The position numbers and the translations under genes were made by a program. From Kribbella jejuensis (lineage in GTDB: Bacteria; Actinomycetota; Actinomycetes; Propionibacteriales; Kribbellaceae), in assembly GCF_006715085.1 (NCBI RefSeq), contig NZ_VFMM01000001.1:3906001-3970000 (forward strand): DNA of 64,000 nucleotides, written 5' to 3'. Below are positions 55,976-64,000 of the stretch, piece after piece. Under the pieces are notes generated by a model. The model was not told the DNA's origin. It ran no database searches and worked only from the letters and a program-made list of their open reading frames with translations. Positions within the stretch are counted from its first letter, which is position 1, and every line of letters starts with the position of its first letter.

Positions 55976-56706
55976 GACGATGCTCCCGCGGTGGTTTCGA
56001 TGTGGGGGGTGACGACTTCATCGGCGGCTTTGCCCGCGCCGGGATAGAGGACCGCGACCAGGGCGGCACCGATGATCGCGCCGAGGATCTGGAAGGTGAT
56101 GAATCCGGGAACAGAGCTGGGCGAGATCCCGGCGAAGGTGTCGCTGAATGCCCGGCCGATGGTGACGGCCGGGTTCGCGAACGAGGTCGAGGACGTGAAC
56201 CAGTACGCCGCGCCGATGTAGGCACCGACCGCGAGCGGTGCGATTGCGGCTCGACCGGTCGCGGCGAGTGTGAAGATCAGCAGGATCAGACCGGCGGTCG
56301 CGACGGTCTCGCCGATGTAGAGGTGTCCGGCGGATCGGTGGGTGGTCGACCAGGACACGGCGGGTTCGCCGTACATGAGGTTCGCCAGGATCGCCCCGGC
56401 GATGCCGCCGCCGACCTGGGCCGGGAGATAGGCGGCGAGGTCTCGCGAGGTCAGGCCCGTGCCGCTGCGTTGACCGAGCCACCAGTCGACCGCGGACACG
56501 ACGGGGTTGAAGTGCGCGCCGGAGATCGGGCCGAGCATCAGGATCAGCACAGCTAGCCCGAGCGCGGTCGCGAACGAGTTCTCGAGCAGTTGCAGCCCGG
56601 TGTCATGTGGTGACAGCGACGCTGCGGCGATTCCTGAGCCGACCACGACCGTCACGAGCAGACCGGTACCGAGTCCTTCGGCCAATGCTCTGCGCCACAG
56701 GCTCAT
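55972..56706 (-). CDS. Aquaglyceroporin, likely arsenite channel (AqpS-like)
   Basis: This 244-residue MIP-family channel has six helices and two pore motifs: SGAHFNPVVS (NPV in place of the first NPA) and SFANPAVTIGRAFSDTFAG (NPA). Its place between arsR and arsC matches the arsR-aqpS-arsC layout known from Sinorhizobium, where ArsC-made arsenite leaves through the channel. The start overlaps the arsR stop. Upstream in-frame codons belong to arsR's region and were excluded. Confidence 0.9.
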   Translation of the reverse strand: MSLWRRALAEGLGTGLLVTVVVGSGIAAASLSPHDTGLQLLENSFATALGLAVLILMLGPISGAHFNPVVSAVDWWLGQRSGTGLTSRDLAAYLPAQVGGGIAGAILANLMYGEPAVSWSTTHRSAGHLYIGETVATAGLILLIFTLAATGRAAIAPLAVGAYIGAAYWFTSSTSFANPAVTIGRAFSDTFAGISPSSVPGFITFQILGAIIGAALVAVLYPGAGKAADEVVTPHIETTAGASS

Positions 56707-57065
56707 GCCCTGATGGCCGGCGCGGCGAGCAGGCTGGAGATCCATTGCAGCTTCTCGGGGACCGGCCAGTAGTAGACCCAGGTGCCGCGGCGCTCGCAGT
56801 CGACCAGGCCTGCCTCGCGCAGCACCTTCAGGTGGTGGGAGATCGTCGGGCCGCTCACGTCGAACTGTGGCGTCAGGTCGCAGACGCAGATCTCGTCGCC
56901 GGCCGACGTGATCATCGAGAACAGCCGGAGCCGGATCGGATCGGCGAGCGCCTTGAACACCGTCGCACCCTCGGCAGCTCCATCCGGATCGAGCGCGGCG
57001 GTCGAGATCGGCGCGCAGCAACCGTCGGTGGCGCGCGGGGTCAGCACGATCTCTTGTTTCGACAT
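56703..57065 (-). CDS. arsR: ArsR/SmtB arsenic-responsive repressor
   Basis: This 120-residue repressor has the winged helix VFKALADPIRLRLFSMITSAGDEICVCDLTPQFDVSGPTISHHLKVLREAGLVDCERRGTWVYY with the arsenite-binding CVCDL motif; an extra pair (GCCAP, near residue 16) may also bind metalloid. First gene of arsR-aquaporin-arsC. A near-perfect inverted repeat lies just upstream. Confidence 0.94.
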   Translation of the reverse strand: MSKQEIVLTPRATDGCCAPISTAALDPDGAAEGATVFKALADPIRLRLFSMITSAGDEICVCDLTPQFDVSGPTISHHLKVLREAGLVDCERRGTWVYYWPVPEKLQWISSLLAAPAIRA

Positions 57066-57073
57066 GGATCTAT

Positions 57074-57101
57074 CTTGACTCTTGTCTAATCAAGAGGCAA
57101 G
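57074..57101. promoter_or_regulatory. ArsR operator-like inverted repeat
   Basis: CTTGACTCTTG-6 nt-CAAGAGGCAAG (10 of 11 arm bases match) lies in the 78-base gap between arsR and the divergent monooxygenase, so one site could control both transcripts. Confidence 0.75.
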
Positions 57102-57143
57102 CTGAGTGCTGTTTCGATGATCTTCTAGACAGGGAGTTGGATC

Positions 57144-58550
57144 GTGGGCGAGCAGACAGCACCGTCAGGGGCGCCGATCGTCGTCATCGGTGCGGGCCCG
57201 ATCGGCCTGGCGGCAGCCGCGCATCTCGCAGAACGTGGGCTGGACTTCGTCGTACTGGAATCCGGGCCGAGCGTCGCGGCGGCGATCGAGGAATGGCGGC
57301 ACGTGAAGCTGTTCAGCCCGTGGCGCTACGACATAGACAGCGCGGCCCGCCGGTTGCTCGAAGGCATCGAGTGGACCGAACCGGACCTCGGCACGCTGCC
57401 CACTGGCGGCGACCTCATCGACGCATACCTGGAGCCGCTGACCAAGACCCCGCAGTTGAACGACCGCATCCGGTACGACGCTCAGGTCGTCGCGGTGACG
57501 CGGGTCGGGTTCGATCGCATCCGCACCGCCGGTCGCGAGGCTGCGCCGTTCCTGATCCGGCTCGCGGACGGTACCGAACTGTTGGCGTCAGCCGTGATCG
57601 ACGCGGCCGGTACCTGGCGCAAGCCGAACGTCCTCGGTGGTTCCGGCATCCCGGCCCGCGGTGAGATCGACAGCGCCGAAGGTGTCGCGCGGGCCTTGCC
57701 CGACGTGCTCGGAGCGGACCGGGAGCGCTACGCGGGTCGTCGTACTGCTGTCGTCGGCGCCGGCCACTCCGCCGCGACAACGCTGCTCGACCTCGGCCGG
57801 CTCGCCGAGGAGGAACCCGGTACCGAGATCGTGTGGGTGGTCCGCGGTACCGACCAGGCCCGCACCTATGGCGGCGGCGACGCCGACGAACTGCCGGCCC
57901 GTGGCGCGCTCGGCTCACGGCTGAAGGATCTCGTGCAGTCGGGGCGCGTCGAACTGATCAGCTCCTTCCGGATCGAATCCATTGGCATGACCAACGGCCG
58001 CGTCGTACTCACGTCCGGCGAACGAACCGTGATCGCCGACACCGTGGTCAACTCCACCGGCTTCCGGCCCGACCATGACATGGTCTCCGAACTGCGCCTG
58101 GACCTGGACCCGATCCTGGGATCCACGCGCGCCCTCGCGCCGCTGATCGACCCGAACCAGCATTCCTGCGGCACCGTCCCACCGCACGGCGTCGACGAGC
58201 TCGCGCATCCCGAACCCGGCTACTACGCCGTGGGCGCGAAGTCGTACGGCCGGGCGCCGACGTTCCTGCTCGCCACCGGCTACGAGCAGGCCCGCTCGGT
58301 CGTCGCGGCCCTGGCCGGTGACTGGGAGGCCGCCCGTGATGTGCAGCTCGACCTTCCCGAGACCGGTGTCTGTTCGTCCAACCTCGTCTACGGCGGATCG
58401 GCCGAGGAGACCGGCGGTTGCTGCGGTCCGGCACCGCAGGCCGTCGAGATCTCCGCGCCGGCCGGTCGTGGACTGGCCACCGGGATCAGTGGCGGTCTCC
58501 TGGCCGTGATCGACGACAAGCCGGCCACCCAGTCGGGCTGCTGCAACTGA
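57144..58550 (+). CDS. ArsO-like FAD/NAD(P)H-dependent monooxygenase
   Basis: This 468-residue flavoprotein has an FAD-binding GxGxxG (VVIGAGPIGLAAAAHL), the FxGxxxHS-like second nucleotide site (VVGAGHSAATTLLDLGRL), and a STGFRPDHD motif. Its C-terminus has a CC-rich tail (TGGCCGP, QSGCCN), a common arsenic-related feature. ArsO-type genes occur in actinobacterial arsenic clusters, but their reaction is not settled. The GTG start is divergent from arsR; the stop overlaps the MFS start. Confidence 0.85.
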   Translation: MGEQTAPSGAPIVVIGAGPIGLAAAAHLAERGLDFVVLESGPSVAAAIEEWRHVKLFSPWRYDIDSAARRLLEGIEWTEPDLGTLPTGGDLIDAYLEPLTKTPQLNDRIRYDAQVVAVTRVGFDRIRTAGREAAPFLIRLADGTELLASAVIDAAGTWRKPNVLGGSGIPARGEIDSAEGVARALPDVLGADRERYAGRRTAVVGAGHSAATTLLDLGRLAEEEPGTEIVWVVRGTDQARTYGGGDADELPARGALGSRLKDLVQSGRVELISSFRIESIGMTNGRVVLTSGERTVIADTVVNSTGFRPDHDMVSELRLDLDPILGSTRALAPLIDPNQHSCGTVPPHGVDELAHPEPGYYAVGAKSYGRAPTFLLATGYEQARSVVAALAGDWEAARDVQLDLPETGVCSSNLVYGGSAEETGGCCGPAPQAVEISAPAGRGLATGISGGLLAVIDDKPATQSGCCN

Positions 58551-59788
58551 TGACATCCACCACGACCGGTGCCGCGACTGACGCGTCCGGTCGCGGTGGC
58601 ATGCGCCGTGAGGTGGTCGCGGCGTTGGCGGTGACCACGACCGTCAGCTACGGCGTCTTGTACTACGCGTTCAGCGCGCTGCTGGAGCCGATGCGCCTCG
58701 AGTTGCGGATCTCAGCGACGGCCGCCACGGGTGCGCTGACACTGGCCTCGCTGGTGAGCGCGGTCCTGGCGATCCCGGTCGGGCGCCGGCTTGATGCGCG
58801 CGGCGGTCACGGGGTCATGAGCTTCGGTTCGATCGTCGCCGCAGGCTCGGTGCTCGCGTGGTCCCACGTTCAAAGTCTTGCCCAGCTGTACGCAGTATTC
58901 GTTGCCATCGGCATTGCGTCGGCGATGGTGCTCTATCCGCCGGCGTTCGCGGTGGTCGTCGCAGTCACGGCCCCCGAGTGCCGGACAACCGCACTCCTGG
59001 GCATCACCCTGGTGGCGGGGTTCGCCAGCTCGATCTTCATCCCGCTCAGCGGCCAGCTCATCCACGCCTACGGGTGGCGCCAGACACTCGCCATCCTGGC
59101 CGCGACCATCGCCATCATCACCGTGCCGCTCCATGTCATCGCGCTGCGCCATACGCGCCCACCCGCACCCAGGACGCGGCACCCCGCAGCGGAAGGTGCC
59201 CCGTCACGGGTGCTGCATGACGCCGGATTCTGGCTGGTCGCCGCCGCGTTCGTTCTGCACAGCGCCGCGCTCGCGGTCATCGGCGTCCACCTGGTCACCT
59301 ACCTCACCAAGCTCGGGCATCCGCCCACGACCGCCGCAACACTGGCCGGACTGCTCGGCCTGCTGTCGGTCACGGGTCGCGTGCTGGTGACGGTGCTGCG
59401 CCGGTGGTTGCCGATCACATCGGTCACCGCTGTGATCGTCACCGCACAAGGCGCGGCGCTCGGTCTGCTGCCTCTCGCCGGGCGTTCGACCAGCGGAGCA
59501 GTGATGTGTCTGGTCGCGTTCGGCCTGGGTTTCGGGGTCGCTTCGCTGGCGAAACCTGCCATCCTGCTCGACCGCTACGGCGACCACGGCTATGCCACCA
59601 TCGCCGGCATTCTCAGTACGCCGACCACGGTCGCGGCCGCGTTCGCACCGCTGGTCGCTGCCGCACTGGCCACCGCGATCGGCTACACGACGCTCATCCT
59701 CACCGCCGCGGCAGCCTGCGTGCTCGCCGGTCTCAGCCTCGCAACTTCCAGCCGCATCCCACAACCTGAGTCGACTGTCGGCAGGTGA
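58550..59788 (+). CDS. MFS transporter, probably arsenic-linked
   Basis: The ATG at 58550 overlaps the monooxygenase stop (TGATG). The 412-residue protein has twelve predicted helices and the MFS loop motif in the form GRRLDARGGHGVM. Coupling to ArsO and closeness to arsC suggest export of an arsenical, but the substrate cannot be read from the sequence. The stop is followed at once by the right copy of the 88-bp repeat. Confidence 0.85.
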   Translation: MTSTTTGAATDASGRGGMRREVVAALAVTTTVSYGVLYYAFSALLEPMRLELRISATAATGALTLASLVSAVLAIPVGRRLDARGGHGVMSFGSIVAAGSVLAWSHVQSLAQLYAVFVAIGIASAMVLYPPAFAVVVAVTAPECRTTALLGITLVAGFASSIFIPLSGQLIHAYGWRQTLAILAATIAIITVPLHVIALRHTRPPAPRTRHPAAEGAPSRVLHDAGFWLVAAAFVLHSAALAVIGVHLVTYLTKLGHPPTTAATLAGLLGLLSVTGRVLVTVLRRWLPITSVTAVIVTAQGAALGLLPLAGRSTSGAVMCLVAFGLGFGVASLAKPAILLDRYGDHGYATIAGILSTPTTVAAAFAPLVAAALATAIGYTTLILTAAAACVLAGLSLATSSRIPQPESTVGR

Positions 59789-59789
59789 T

Positions 59790-59877
59790 AGCCGGAGGGT
59801 GGGTGGGAGCGTGTGGAGCGGGTGCGGGAGGGAGCGGAGCGACCGGAGCACCTGCGCAGCACGCGGGGGGACTACAC
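59790..59877 (-). repeat. 88-bp repeat, right copy
   Basis: Reverse complement of 55199-55286 with roughly ten differences. In its own direction it too begins at a GTGTAG, the stop of the arylamine N-acetyltransferase gene. Confidence 0.8.
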
Positions 59878-60657
59878 CAGGCGGAGGCGGTCTATTTCTT
59901 CGTCGCTTAGTACTACGTCCAAGGAGGCCAGGACTTCGGGGAGGTCTGCCGGCGGGACCGACCGCTCGGTGGGGGGAGTGTTGGGGTGTTCGGTGGTGAG
60001 GGTGTTGCCTACTAGGCGGCGGACTTCGCCTTCGGCTACTCGCATGACGACCGGGCGGCCGGTGAAGGGGGAGTGGGGGTGGGTGGAGACGTAGTGGTGG
60101 TAGACCTCGTAGTCGATGGGGCGGACCGGTTCGTCGTTCGAGGCGTGTTGGGGGATCCAGCCTTCGGGGGTCTGTTTCGAGAGGGTCCAGACGTCGCCGT
60201 CCTGGGTGAGGCGGTGGTCCCAGCCGGCCTGGTCGACCACCACACCGTCCTTCAGCGGCGTCGGGTACAGCTGGCCGGCGCCGAACCCTACGTCGGCCAG
60301 GAACTCCTCGCCCGCCACCCCCACCTTCAGCAGTGCGTGTGTACGCGGTCCGGCTTTGTGCGGTTGCACCCGCGCCACCCGCCGTACGACGTCGAATCCG
60401 AGCTGTTCCAGTGCCGCTCCGAACAACAGCGCGTGCTCGTAGCAGTACCCGCCGCGCTGCCGGCCGACCAGTTTCGCCTGGATCGCTTCGAGCGAGATCC
60501 CGGGATGCGTGCCGAGGATCACGTCGATGTTCTCGAAGGGGATTGCCAGGACGTGCGCGCGGTGCAGGCTGCGTAACGCCTCCGGGGAGGGCGCGACCCG
60601 GTCGTGGCCGATCCGTGCCAGGTAGGCGTCCAGGTCGAGGCTCTCGATGTTCCACAT
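59872..60657 (-). CDS. nat: Arylamine N-acetyltransferase
   Basis: From the ATG at 60657, after GAGGTG, the enzyme has 261 residues. The Cys-His-Asp triad is C72 (RGGYCYEHA), H107 (RTHALLKV) and D122 (ADVGFG). It moves acetyl from acetyl-CoA to arylamines or hydrazines; in actinobacteria some make amide bonds in ansamycin synthesis, but no such cluster is here. Its stop lies within the right copy of the 88-bp repeat. Confidence 0.93.
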   Translation of the reverse strand: MWNIESLDLDAYLARIGHDRVAPSPEALRSLHRAHVLAIPFENIDVILGTHPGISLEAIQAKLVGRQRGGYCYEHALLFGAALEQLGFDVVRRVARVQPHKAGPRTHALLKVGVAGEEFLADVGFGAGQLYPTPLKDGVVVDQAGWDHRLTQDGDVWTLSKQTPEGWIPQHASNDEPVRPIDYEVYHHYVSTHPHSPFTGRPVVMRVAEGEVRRLVGNTLTTEHPNTPPTERSVPPADLPEVLASLDVVLSDEEIDRLRLV

Positions 60658-60681
60658 ACCCACCACCTCAACAGTTCCAGT

Positions 60682-61077
60682 TCACTTGAGGTCAAGTTCG
60701 GTGAACAACGTGAGCTGTATCCCGCCCGGTGTCTCCAGCCGCGCGTTCAGCGAGTTCCACGGCGTGCGCGTCGGCTCGGCGAGCACCGTCGCGCCGGCGT
60801 CGGCCAGTTGCCGCGTGGTCGCCGCCGAGTCCTCGACCTCGAACGCGACCCGGTACTTCCCGGCCACCCGCCGCCCGACCTCGACCGCGTCGATGAAGTC
60901 GGCCTGCCCGGGATCGGCGATCTCCAGGGTCGCGCGTTCCACCTCGAGGATCGTCACGCGCCCGTCCGGCGACGAGTACGACGCCCGCTCGGGCAGCCCG
61001 AGTACGTCGCGGTAGAACGCGACCGCCTCCTCGTAGTCGTCCGCCGTGACCACCAACCGCAGCTCTTTGACACTCAT
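60682..61077 (-). CDS. VOC-family (glyoxalase-fold) protein
   Basis: The 131 residues have the paired beta-alpha-beta VOC units: LRLVVTADDYEEAVAFYRDVLGLPERAS and KYRVAFEVEDSAATTRQLADAGATVLAEP, ending ETPGGIQLTLFTEL with a metal-site Glu/Gln. Glyoxalase-, dioxygenase- or resistance-type functions are all possible. It is 11 bases from the SnoaL-like gene, probably in one operon. Confidence 0.88.
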   Translation of the reverse strand: MSVKELRLVVTADDYEEAVAFYRDVLGLPERASYSSPDGRVTILEVERATLEIADPGQADFIDAVEVGRRVAGKYRVAFEVEDSAATTRQLADAGATVLAEPTRTPWNSLNARLETPGGIQLTLFTELDLK

Positions 61078-61088
61078 GCAGTCAGTAT

Positions 61089-61427
61089 CTACAACCGCGA
61101 CACCTGATAGTGCGCGATCAGCCCGTCGGCGATCAGCACGCTGAGATTGACGGTGATCGTCGGCCGGTCGGTGAAGGTGAAATCGACGGTCAGGTACGCG
61201 AGCAGCAGGTTCTCTGCGAGCTCTCGAGTCTCCAATACCTTGTACTGCGGTGACATCCCGATCGGCTGCGCGTCGTAGTACTCGTAGACCGCGTCGCGGC
61301 CAACACCGTACGGATGCAGGCCCTGGAAGATCGCGTCCTTGGTGAAGAGCGCGGCGACCCGCGCAGGGTCGTGGTCGTCGATGGCCGACTTCCATTGGTC
61401 GAGAATGTTTGTGAGTGCGGTGTTCAT
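61089..61427 (-). CDS. SnoaL/NTF2-like protein (SgcJ/EcaC type)
   Basis: The ATG at 61427, after GGAGATT, gives 112 residues. It has the NTF2-like cone fold: ILDQWKSAIDDHDPARVAALFTKDAIFQGLHPYGVGRDAVYEYYDAQP, then LAYLTVDFTFTDRPTITVNLSVLI. Role unknown. Its start overlaps the transporter stop by 4 bases. Confidence 0.85.
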   Translation of the reverse strand: MNTALTNILDQWKSAIDDHDPARVAALFTKDAIFQGLHPYGVGRDAVYEYYDAQPIGMSPQYKVLETRELAENLLLAYLTVDFTFTDRPTITVNLSVLIADGLIAHYQVSRL

Positions 61428-62518
61428 GCGAATCTCCTCGTGGGGTGGCGGACCGGCAGCGCGGCGGTCGCTGCGAGCGCGACGACAGCGGCGCTGACCA
61501 GGAGCGCTTCGTGGTATCCGTTGTGCAGTAGGGGGCCGACGGCGAGTGGTCCGATGATCTGGCCGAGGCTGTAGCCGACTGTGAGTACGGCGACCGCATG
61601 CGGGACCTGCAGTTGGGTGCCGAGTGCGATCGCGAGGTTGGCGACGCCGAGGAACGTGGCGCCGAAGAGCGCTGCCGAGATGAGTGCGGCGGCGACTCCG
61701 TGGACGATCGTGGGTAGCGCGATGCCGATCGCCTGCAGGATGAGGGCGCTGAGCAACAGCGTGGGGCGGGACCAGCGGCGGCTCAGGGCGGCCCACACAA
61801 CGGTTGACGGAACGGCGGCCAGGCCGACCACGATCCACGCGCTGTTCCCGACCGGTCCGGAGGCCGTTTCGTTGATCGCGGCAACCAGGAAGGTGCCGGC
61901 GATGATGTAGCCGATTCCTTCCAAGGTGTAGCTGGTCAGCAGCGCGTTGAAGTGCCAGGATCTGCGATGCGCGGTGCTGACGGAAAGCGTTGACGTTGCG
62001 GCGGTCAGGTGCCAGGCCGGAATGGTGCAGGCGAGAGTGAGTACGGCACTGATCCACCAGGCGGTACGCCAGTTGCCGCCGGCAAGTACTGCGCCGGAGA
62101 GCGCGATGCCGGCGCCGACTCCTCCCCCGAACGTCCAGCCGACGTGGTGGCTGGGGAGGCGGTGCAGTACGGCGTTGACCGCGATCACGAAAACGAGTGC
62201 GCTCGCGATGCCGGCGATCAGTCGGAGGACCAACCACAGCGAGTGATCCACGGGCATCAGCGCGAGGGTCACGGCGAGGACGATGAGCGACAGGCGGAGC
62301 GTCCAGCGCGAGTGGACCAGCCGCGGCACCACGACCGCCGCCACTGCACCGGCGAGGTAGCCGGTGTAGTTGGCGGTCGCCAGTGCCGCGCCCAGCCGAG
62401 GGGTCAGGCCGGCCTGTGCGTGCATCATCGGCAGGATGGGCGTGTAGGCGAACCGCCCGATTCCCATCCCACCGGCCAACGCCGCCGCCCCACGCCCGGC
62501 CAAACCCCATGCCCTCAT
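61424..62518 (-). CDS. YbfB/YjiJ-family MFS transporter
   Basis: This 364-residue transporter has the family start AGGMGIGRFAYTPILPMM and eleven or twelve helices (TGYLAGAVAAVVVPRLV, GVGAGIALSGAVLAGG, TLEGIGYIIAGTFLVAAI). Substrates of this group are mostly unknown. It is cotranscribed with the SnoaL-like gene; the SDR stop lies 2 bases upstream of its start. Confidence 0.9.
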   Translation of the reverse strand: MRAWGLAGRGAAALAGGMGIGRFAYTPILPMMHAQAGLTPRLGAALATANYTGYLAGAVAAVVVPRLVHSRWTLRLSLIVLAVTLALMPVDHSLWLVLRLIAGIASALVFVIAVNAVLHRLPSHHVGWTFGGGVGAGIALSGAVLAGGNWRTAWWISAVLTLACTIPAWHLTAATSTLSVSTAHRRSWHFNALLTSYTLEGIGYIIAGTFLVAAINETASGPVGNSAWIVVGLAAVPSTVVWAALSRRWSRPTLLLSALILQAIGIALPTIVHGVAAALISAALFGATFLGVANLAIALGTQLQVPHAVAVLTVGYSLGQIIGPLAVGPLLHNGYHEALLVSAAVVALAATAALPVRHPTRRFA

Positions 62519-62520
62519 TG

Positions 62521-63219
62521 TCAGTGGCCTGCCTGCTGGCCGCCGTCGACGTGCAGTACTTCGCCGGTGACGAACTTGGCGGTCTCCAGGTACGTGACCG
62601 CGTCGACGATCTCGTCGATTTCGCCGAGTCGGCCGACCGGGTGGAGTGCCGCGAGGAACTCGTGCGTTTCCTCCGGGTGCATCGGCGTACGGATCACGCC
62701 AGGAGCAACGGCGTTCACCCGGATCCCGCGGGCGGCGTACTCCGTGGCGAGCGACTTCGTCACCGAGTTCAGGCCGCCCTTGGTGAGTGAGGCCAGCGCC
62801 GACGGGACCGAGCTGTACGCGTGTGTCGCGAAGCTCGTGGTGATGTTCACAACGTGTCCGCCGTCGCCGTCGAGCATCGCCGCGATCGCCCGCCGGGTGA
62901 TGTCGAAGAACCCTCGCAGGTTCACTCCGGTGATCTGCTCGTAGTCCTCGTCGGTGTACTCGGTGAACGGCTTCGCCACGAAGATCCCGGCGTTGTTCAC
63001 CAACGTGTCGATCCGTCCGAATTCCTCCAGCCCGCGCTCGATCACAGCAGCCCCGACGCCGGGCGTGGCCAGATCGCCGGCCACGGTCAGTACGTCAGGA
63101 TCGCCCGAGGCCGGGATCGTCCGCGAGTTCGCCACCACGGCGTACCCGAGCTTCCGATAGGCCGTCACCAGTCCTGCCCCGATGCCCTGGGACGCTCCGG
63201 TGATCACAGCAACCTTCAT
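62521..63219 (-). CDS. Short-chain dehydrogenase/reductase without canonical YxxxK
   Basis: This 232-residue protein has the cofactor motif TGASQGIG, LVNNAGIF and VNITTSFATHAYSSVPSALASLTKGGLNSVTKSLA, with the active-site Lys but Ala at the position of the catalytic Tyr. A subgroup of SDRs with 'PSALAxLTKGGLN' exists, so this is probably a family trait and not damage. The C-terminal GEVLHVDGGQQAGH is normal. It heads the operon that includes the MFS gene, divergent from lysR. Confidence 0.88.
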   Translation of the reverse strand: MKVAVITGASQGIGAGLVTAYRKLGYAVVANSRTIPASGDPDVLTVAGDLATPGVGAAVIERGLEEFGRIDTLVNNAGIFVAKPFTEYTDEDYEQITGVNLRGFFDITRRAIAAMLDGDGGHVVNITTSFATHAYSSVPSALASLTKGGLNSVTKSLATEYAARGIRVNAVAPGVIRTPMHPEETHEFLAALHPVGRLGEIDEIVDAVTYLETAKFVTGEVLHVDGGQQAGH

Positions 63220-63290
63220 GTTTCCTCCGTTTCGAAATCCTTTCTTCTTCGATGGTTATCGAACCTCCGGTGCTTTTCCACGACCGGTTA

Positions 63291-63306
63291 CCTCCCAGCT
63301 GGGAGG
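63291..63306. promoter_or_regulatory. Palindrome in the SDR-lysR gap
   Basis: CCTCCCAGCTGGGAGG is a perfect 16-bp palindrome 23 bases before the lysR start. It could be an autoregulatory LysR site; an AT-richer ATGGTTAT patch lies nearer the SDR gene. Confidence 0.55.
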
Positions 63307-63329
63307 CGCGGCCTACTACGCTGAGCAGC

Positions 63330-64000
63330 GTGGAGCTGCGGCAGTTGCGGTACTTCGTGGCGGTCGCCGAGGAACTGAACTTCGGGCGGGCCGCGGCCCG
63401 GCTGCACATCGCCGGTCCGTCCCTCTCGCAGCAGATCAAGTCGCTCGAGCGCGACCTCGGCGTACTGCTCTTCGAGCGCGACCGCCGCGCCGTCAAGCTC
63501 ACGTCGTACGGCGAGACGCTGCTGCCGCAGACGCGGGCACTCCTCGAGCAAGCCGACGAGCTGCGCCGCACGGCCAGAGGATTCGCCGCCAGCGAGCCGG
63601 TCCGTCTCGGCTACGTCAGCTGGCACCCACCCGATCTGCAAGAACGCGTTTCCGGCGTCGCCCAGCTCCTGGTCGACGCCTGGGTGATGCCGTCGCACAC
63701 GCAGGCGCGGCGGGTCGCGGACGGCAGTGTCGACCTGGCGATCTGCTGGGTACGAGCAACCGATCTCGCCGAGCAGAACCTTCAGGGCCGCCTCCTCGGC
63801 GCGGACCGGTTGTTTGCCGTCGGCCACCAAGACACGCCGGTGGAAGCACGTCGAACCGTTGTCCTGGTCGATGCGGACACCGACGCGTGGGCCTCGTGGA
63901 ACATCTATGCGATCGAGTTCGCCCGGGCCACGGGTGCGTCGGTCGTGCGCATCGACGACCACGGCATCACCGGTCCCGGCTTCTACGACCACGTACGGCG
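63330..64000 (+). CDS. LysR-family regulator (partial, 3' end beyond window)
   Basis: A GTG at 63330 opens VELRQLRYFVAVAEELNFGRAAARLHIAGPSLSQQIKSLERDLGVLLFERDRRAVKLTSYGETLLP, the LysR winged helix. The effector domain begins about residue 90 (PVRLGYVSWHPPDL). It is divergent from the SDR-MFS-SnoaL operon and is its likely activator. About 223 residues are visible. Confidence 0.92.
   Translation, partial: MELRQLRYFVAVAEELNFGRAAARLHIAGPSLSQQIKSLERDLGVLLFERDRRAVKLTSYGETLLPQTRALLEQADELRRTARGFAASEPVRLGYVSWHPPDLQERVSGVAQLLVDAWVMPSHTQARRVADGSVDLAICWVRATDLAEQNLQGRLLGADRLFAVGHQDTPVEARRTVVLVDADTDAWASWNIYAIEFARATGASVVRIDDHGITGPGFYDHVR

Overview
The window is about 64 kb of very GC-rich, densely packed actinobacterial chromosome. 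An actinomycete integrative and conjugative element (AICE) with a RepSA-like initiator, a TIGR03086/mycothiol-type enzyme, an ECF sigma/zinc anti-sigma pair and frequent CGTAC-containing codons all suggest a soil actinomycete. Kribbella or a relative is my best guess, but no sequence here proves the genus.

Region 1 (1-6.4 kb) is ordinary chromosome: thiS-thiG behind a TPP riboswitch, a secreted glycoside hydrolase with two tandem binding modules and a LacI-type operator, a DUF5937/ArsR regulator divergent from a PPOX-fold protein, YceI, and a G5/Excalibur lipoprotein. It ends at a tRNA-Lys(TTT).

Region 2 (6418-21107) is an AICE inserted in the 3' end of that tRNA and bounded by exact 40-bp direct repeats. 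It carries int, xis, a HUH replication initiator, an SprT-like protein, small zinc-ribbon proteins, a TraB/FtsK translocase with a separate membrane partner, a GntR (KorSA-like) regulator with three operator-like palindromes, a purC homologue, and a two-gene DUF4365 cargo module. A 16-bp imperfect palindrome occurs nine times, only inside this element.

Region 3 (21108-46477) looks like an older, decaying island in tandem with the AICE. It starts at the second att copy and ends near a third, diverged copy (31 of 37 bases). It holds a frameshifted integrase, three insertion sequences (IS481-like, IS21-like, IS256-like), an IS1634-like fragment, and a collection of defence-type genes: DUF6602, a zinc/HNH-like protein, a truncated type III Res-like helicase with a truncated MBL protein, a membrane+DUF262 operon, and a four-gene type I restriction-modification operon with two complete hsdM genes.

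Region 4 (46.5-64 kb) returns to chromosomal genes: an alkylsulfatase-like MBL hydrolase, HxlR, CsaA-like, TIGR03086 and MarR genes, an ECF sigma/anti-sigma pair, ArsR and flavin-reductase genes. An arsenic cluster follows (arsR-aquaporin-arsC divergent from an ArsO-like monooxygenase and an MFS transporter), flanked by two inverted copies of an 88-bp repeat. After it come arylamine N-acetyltransferase, VOC, SnoaL-like, YbfB-type MFS and SDR genes, and a LysR gene cut by the window edge.

The best candidates for undescribed biology are the membrane+DUF262 operon (35645-38049), the DUF4365 pair (17559-19303), the nine-copy polar palindrome, and the purC homologue under the element's own regulator.
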